Assembly (NCBI GenBank): GCA_900545815.1
Contig: URAM01000044.1
Span: 1-8,136 of the forward strand
DNA: 8,136 nucleotides
Direction of reading: 5' to 3'
Source of the DNA: an uncultured Eubacteriales bacterium
Lineage (GTDB): Bacteria; Bacillota; Clostridia; Oscillospirales; Oscillospiraceae
Shown here one piece after another: positions 5,677 through 8,136 of this stretch (positions are counted from its first letter, which is position 1; each line of letters opens with the position of its first letter). The notes beneath the pieces are model-generated. The model saw only the letters and a program-made list of their open reading frames with translations. It searched no databases and was not told the origin of the DNA. The translations under genes were made by a program, and so were the position numbers.

Positions 5677-5705
5677 AGTATACCACGATTTTCCCCAACT
5701 TCCAA
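5677..5705 (-). promoter_or_regulatory. Promoter of cdd
   Basis: On the minus strand TTGGAA (5705-5700) and TATACT (5682-5677) are separated by 17 bases, with TG one base before the -10 (extended -10). Start site near 5670, leader of about 30 bases. No equally good plus-strand promoter for deoC was found in the 101 bases between the two genes. Confidence 0.65.
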
Positions 5706-5740
5706 CCTGCAAAGGCACGAAATCAAAGGAGTCAAAACGT

Positions 5741-6397
5741 ATGGAACAGAAAGAACTGCTTCACCGTGTGGATCACACGTTACTAGCCCAGACTGCCACC
5801 TGGTCTGAGATCCAGCAGATCTGTGATGACGGCATCCGCTATGGCTGCGCCAGCGTCTGCATCCCTCCCAGCTATGTGAAACAGGCGGCGGAATACCTTC
5901 AGGGTCGTCTCCCCGTCTGCACGGTCATCGGCTTCCCCAACGGCTACAACACCACCGCCGTCAAGTGCTTCGAGGCGGAGACGGCTGTGAACGAAGGGGC
6001 AGCGGAGATCGACATGGTCATCAACCTGGGCTGGGTGAAGGATCAAAAGTGGGGCGCGCTGCTGGCAGAGATCAAGGCAGTCAAGGCCGCCTGTCACGGC
6101 AAGCTGCTCAAAGTCATCATCGAGACTTGCCTGCTGACTGAGGACGAAAAGATCAAGCTGTGCGACATCGTCTCCCAGTCCGGTGCGGACTTCATCAAGA
6201 CCTCCACCGGCTTCGGTGGCGGCGGCGCCACTCGTGAGGACGTAGCCCTGATGAAAGCCCATGTTGCCCCCCATGTGCAGATCAAAGCCGCCGGCGGCAT
6301 CGCCTCCCTACAGGATGCCGAGGACTTTGTCGCCCTGGGCGCCTCCCGTTTGGGCACCAGTCGAGTGGTCAAGGCGGTCAAGGCACAGGAAGGCTGA
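5741..6397 (+). CDS. deoC: Deoxyribose-phosphate aldolase
   Basis: Class I aldolase splitting 2-deoxyribose 5-phosphate into glyceraldehyde 3-phosphate and acetaldehyde, the last step of deoxyribonucleoside breakdown. The 218 residues fit the short bacterial form (about 215-225). Visible: VDHTLL (10-15), TVIGFPNGYNTT (61-72), EIDMVINLGW (89-98) with the catalytic Asp91 position, FIKTSTGF with Schiff-base Lys153 and KAAGGI with the second active lysine, Lys182. AAAGGAG (5725-5731) lies 9 bases before the ATG. It is divergent from cdd across 101 bases and ends 12 bases before a strong bidirectional terminator. No deoR regulator, deoB or pyrimidine phosphorylase is in the window. Its own promoter is unclear; transcription may come from 5205-5233, through the antisense of cdd. 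Confidence 0.96.
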   Translation: MEQKELLHRVDHTLLAQTATWSEIQQICDDGIRYGCASVCIPPSYVKQAAEYLQGRLPVCTVIGFPNGYNTTAVKCFEAETAVNEGAAEIDMVINLGWVKDQKWGALLAEIKAVKAACHGKLLKVIIETCLLTEDEKIKLCDIVSQSGADFIKTSTGFGGGGATREDVALMKAHVAPHVQIKAAGGIASLQDAEDFVALGASRLGTSRVVKAVKAQEG

Positions 6398-6409
6398 ACC
6401 GAACAGCGC

Positions 6410-6440
6410 AAAAGAGAGAACCAGATTGGTTCTCTCTTTT
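6410..6440. terminator. Bidirectional terminator between deoC and the Sir2 gene
   Basis: AAAAGAGAGAACCA (6410-6423) pairs perfectly with TGGTTCTCTCTTTT (6427-6440) around GAT. The stem carries A-runs and T-runs at its ends, so it ends deoC on the plus strand and the Sir2 gene on the minus strand, whose stop codon is only 6 bases away. Confidence 0.88.
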
Positions 6441-6446
6441 CTGCTT

Positions 6447-7172
6447 TCAGCGCACTTCGATGGCGCCAAAGACCTTACCGATGGTGTCATGCACCACCAG
6501 ATCTGCCTGGTCGTCAAAGGGGGTGGCGGAGCGGTTGATGAGCACCAGCCGATGTCCCTTGTAGTAGTTGATAAGTCCGGCGGCGGGATAGACCACCAGA
6601 GAGCTGCCTGCCACGATCATCATATCCGCCTTGCGGATGTGTTCAATGGCGCGGCGCATCACATCGTTGTCCAAGGCCTCCTCATACAGCACCACGTCCG
6701 GCTTGATCATACCGCCGCAGTCGCACCAGGGAATGCCCTTGCTGTCTGCGATCTCCTGCGCCGGCCAAAACTTGCCGCACTTCATGCAGTAGTTCCGATA
6801 AATACTGCCGTGGAGCTCCAGCACTTCCTTGCTGCCTGCCTTCTGATGCAGTCCGTCAATGTTCTGGGTCAGCACGGCTCGGAGCTTGCCTGCCGCTTCC
6901 AGCTCCGCCAGCTTCAAATGGCCTACGTTGGGTTCGGCGCTCAAGGGCATCATCTTATCTCGGTAAAACCGATAGAATTTATCCGGATAGCTGACAAAAT
7001 AGCTGTGAGAGATGATGGTCTCAGGTGGTTCATCGTAGCACTGATTATACAGACCATCCTTGCTGCGGAAATCGGGCACGCCGCTCTCGGTAGACATCCC
7101 AGCGCCACCGAAAAAGACGATGTTGCTGCTCTCATCCACCCACTGTTGCAGGGTCTTTCTGTTCTCGTCCAT
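6447..7172 (-). CDS. Sir2-family NAD-dependent protein deacylase
   Basis: Removes acyl groups, normally acetyl, from protein lysines using NAD, yielding nicotinamide and O-acyl-ADP-ribose. The 241 residues match bacterial CobB/SrtN-type enzymes. Visible: GGAGMSTESGVPDFRS (22-37, NAD binding), TQNIDGLH (102-109), catalytic His121 in ELHGSI, zinc ligands Cys129, Cys132, Cys150 and Cys152, KPDVVLYEE (157-165) and GSSLVVYPA (189-197). Where E. coli CobB has a Tyr-x-x-Arg pair linked to desuccinylation (FYNAR), this protein reads FYRFY (66-70), so by eye a plain deacetylase is more likely. Start set by AAGGAGG (7178-7184), 5 bases before ATG. It lies 108 bases downstream of sigK on the same strand but has its own promoter candidate. 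Target proteins cannot be told from sequence. Confidence 0.93.
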   Translation of the reverse strand: MDENRKTLQQWVDESSNIVFFGGAGMSTESGVPDFRSKDGLYNQCYDEPPETIISHSYFVSYPDKFYRFYRDKMMPLSAEPNVGHLKLAELEAAGKLRAVLTQNIDGLHQKAGSKEVLELHGSIYRNYCMKCGKFWPAQEIADSKGIPWCDCGGMIKPDVVLYEEALDNDVMRRAIEHIRKADMMIVAGSSLVVYPAAGLINYYKGHRLVLINRSATPFDDQADLVVHDTIGKVFGAIEVR

Positions 7173-7193
7173 AGCTTCCTCCTTGGTGCGTCC

Positions 7194-7209
7194 GAGGGGT
7201 TGCCCCCTC
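7194..7209 (-). promoter_or_regulatory. Small hairpin in the Sir2 gene leader
   Basis: On the minus strand GAGGGG (7209-7204) and CCCCTC (7199-7194) close a GCAA tetraloop (GNRA class), 10 bases upstream of the ribosome site. It may stabilise the mRNA 5' end; no T-run follows, so it is not a terminator. Confidence 0.45.
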
Positions 7210-7231
7210 TCATTGTCTTGCGTATGACTCT

Positions 7232-7260
7232 ATTATACTGGAAAGGAAGCGGCACAACAA
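7232..7260 (-). promoter_or_regulatory. Promoter of the Sir2 gene
   Basis: On the minus strand a perfect -10 TATAAT (7237-7232) with TTGTTG (7260-7255, 3/6) 17 bases upstream. It would let the deacylase be expressed independently of the sporulation gene sigK before it. Confidence 0.6.
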
Positions 7261-7280
7261 TCCTATTTTTTTGCACGCCC

Positions 7281-7976
7281 TCACTTGATTTCCTCCTCAA
7301 ACACCTCCCGCAGCTTCCCCAGTGCTTTTTTCTCGATCCGACTCACATAAGATCGAGAGATCCCGCACTGACTGGCCACCTCCCGCTGGGTTTGAGGGGG
7401 ATTCCCGTCCAGACCGTATCGGCGGACGATGACCAGCTTCTCCCGATCAGTCAAGCATTGTTCCACCGCATCACGCACCTGCCGACAGGCGTCTCGGGTG
7501 TTCAAGTCCTCCAGCATGGTGTCCTCCACCCGAATGACGTCCATCAGAGACAGGGCGCTGCCTTCATCCTCCTGGTCTAGGGCGTCGTTCAGGGATACCT
7601 CCCCTGCCAGTCGACGGGTCTTGCGCAGGTACATGAGCACCTCGTTTTCAATGCATCGGGCGGCATAGGTGGCCAGCTTGATTTTTTTCTCCATATTGTA
7701 GGTATTGACTGCTTTGATCAGACCCAACGTGCCGATAGAGATCAGGTCATCGGTGTCGCCGCCGATCTGAGTATAGTATTTTTTGACGATGTGCGCCACC
7801 AGGCGCAGGTTATGTTCGATCAATTTCCCCCGTGCCGCCTGGTCGCCAGCGGCGGCCAGTTCCAGGCAGCGCCGTTCCTCCTGGGCGGAGAGCGGTTTGG
7901 GAAAGGAGCCTTGTGCCCCCAGCCGTAGGGCGGTGAAGTTGCCCTGGAGCAGGAGCAGGATGAGCATGGAAAGCAT
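7281..7976 (-). CDS. sigK: Sporulation sigma factor SigK (pro-sigma-K)
   Basis: RNA polymerase sigma factor that drives late mother-cell genes (coat, cortex, lysis) in sporulation. The 231 residues fit pro-SigK. A hydrophobic N-terminus (MLSMLILLLLQGNF, 1-14) resembles the membrane-associated pro-sequence removed by SpoIVFB-type proteases in Bacillus; the mature part would begin near FPKPLS (25-30). Then IEHNLRLVAHIVKKY (53-67, region 2), DDLISIGTLGLIKAV (76-90, core binding), ATYAARCIENE (102-112) and a region 4 helix-turn-helix (about 195-223, QREVASQCGISRSYVSRIE). The gene is continuous through ARCIENE, where the skin element interrupts some sigK genes. AAAGGGGG (7985-7992) is 8 bases before the first ATG; the ATG three codons later is too far from it. 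No minus-strand terminator follows. SigK versus SigE rests on the N-terminus and the KPLS/EHNLRLVAHI pattern. Confidence 0.88.
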   Translation of the reverse strand: MLSMLILLLLQGNFTALRLGAQGSFPKPLSAQEERRCLELAAAGDQAARGKLIEHNLRLVAHIVKKYYTQIGGDTDDLISIGTLGLIKAVNTYNMEKKIKLATYAARCIENEVLMYLRKTRRLAGEVSLNDALDQEDEGSALSLMDVIRVEDTMLEDLNTRDACRQVRDAVEQCLTDREKLVIVRRYGLDGNPPQTQREVASQCGISRSYVSRIEKKALGKLREVFEEEIK

Positions 7977-7982
7977 TTTAGA

Positions 7983-8016
7983 TTCCCCCTTTGTGGGAAC
8001 TATATTCCTGGGGGAA
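7983..8016 (-). promoter_or_regulatory. Hairpin that can mask the sigK ribosome binding site
   Basis: On the minus strand TTCCCCC (8016-8010) is complementary to GGGGGAA (7989-7983), which contains the core of the ribosome site AAAGGGGG (7992-7985). An inner GGAA (8008-8005)/TTCC (7999-7996) pairing shortens the loop. Long transcripts from upstream could therefore fold the ribosome site away, whereas an RNA starting near 7992 could not form the stem. Confidence 0.4.
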
Positions 8017-8028
8017 ATTGTCCTATGA
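7999..8028 (-). promoter_or_regulatory. Weak sigma-E-like promoter candidate of sigK
   Basis: On the minus strand TCATAGG (8028-8022) and AATATAGT (8006-7999) are 15 bases apart and partly match the sigma-E pattern known for sigK in Bacillus (KMATATT, 14-15 bases, CATACAMT). Matches are 5/7 and 5/8. The start would fall near 7992, leaving a very short leader. Low confidence. Confidence 0.25.
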
Positions 8029-8030
8029 CT

Positions 8031-8104
8031 CCCACAAAATCGAAGATTTTGTGGGAACCCTTCTTATTTCACTTCCTCGGGTCAAGTGAATTGACCCTGC
8101 GGCG
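8031..8104. repeat. Dispersed palindromic repeat, copy B
   Basis: Matches copy A (3220-3294) in the same orientation. Hairpin 1: CCCACAAAATC (8031-8041), loop GAA, GATTTTGTGGG (8045-8055), 11 perfect pairs. Hairpin 2: GGGTCAA (8079-8085), loop GTGAA, TTGACCC (8091-8097), 7 perfect pairs, then CTGCGGCG. Bases that differ from copy A in the hairpin 2 stem change in pairs and keep it closed. It lies upstream of sigK and just beyond its promoter candidate. Confidence 0.75.
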
Positions 8105-8128
8105 AGATTTTGCTCCGCAAAATGCTCG
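8103..8128. repeat. Further palindrome next to repeat copy B
   Basis: ATTTTGC (8107-8113) pairs with GCAAAAT (8117-8123) around TCC, extended by CGAG (8103-8106) with CTCG (8125-8128) after one bulged base. The window ends within CGCCG (8132-8136), which is complementary to CGGCG (8100-8104), so the structure probably belongs to a larger repeat cluster continuing past the edge. Confidence 0.55.
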
Positions 8129-8136
8129 AAACGCCG

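Noticed and set aside
5674..5684. TATAGT/TATACC as a plus-strand -10 for deoC
   Set aside because: No acceptable -35 at 16-18 bases upstream; the same bases form the better minus-strand cdd promoter.
6261..7580. Open frame of 439 codons on the plus strand
   Set aside because: Runs from inside deoC through a strong terminator and across the antisense of Sir2 and sigK; no domain or ribosome site.

Overview
The window looks like a chromosomal core segment of an anaerobic, probably spore-forming Clostridia member (Firmicutes), most likely in the Oscillospirales/Ruminococcaceae neighbourhood. This is inferred from gene content: type III glutamine synthetase, DapL (LL-diaminopimelate aminotransferase), a two-gene SufBC-like Fe-S assembly system (the SMS type) and the late sporulation sigma factor SigK. 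Strong AGGAGG-type ribosome sites, GC-rich coding DNA and AT-rich intergenic DNA fit this. No species is assigned.

Layout, left to right. (1) 1-389, minus: 5' part of dapL, cut by the left edge. (2) 390-927: a 538-base divergent intergenic region with a good minus promoter for dapL, a structured dapL leader, and on the plus strand a candidate promoter followed by two tandem hairpins ending in a T-run, then a second -10 box close to the next gene. (3) 928-3027, plus: type III glutamine synthetase. (4) 3028-3380: convergent intergenic DNA with a terminator from each side and a dispersed palindromic repeat (copy A) between them. (5) 3381-5032, minus: smsC-smsB, overlapping by 7 bases. (6) 5033-5246: the sms promoter, a plus-directed terminator-like hairpin with no obvious gene to serve, and a near-consensus plus promoter pointing into the antisense of cdd. 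(7) 5247-6397: cdd (minus) and deoC (plus), divergent deoxyribonucleoside salvage/catabolism genes. (8) A bidirectional terminator, then minus-strand Sir2 deacylase and sigK. (9) 7977-8136: sigK control region and copy B of the dispersed repeat, running into the right edge.

Functional links: DapL (lysine/peptidoglycan precursor) and glutamine synthetase (ammonia assimilation) share a divergent control region and both belong to nitrogen/amino-acid anabolism. Cdd and DeoC act on deoxycytidine and deoxyribose 5-phosphate in the same salvage route. SmsC and SmsB form one Fe-S scaffold complex. SigK acts in the mother cell late in sporulation; Sir2 next to it has no evident functional link.

All the protein genes are recognisable families. 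The less explained material is non-coding: the tandem-hairpin RNA candidate upstream of glutamine synthetase, the two repeat copies whose hairpin arms co-vary, the antisense promoter under cdd, and a hairpin that could mask the sigK ribosome site in read-through transcripts.
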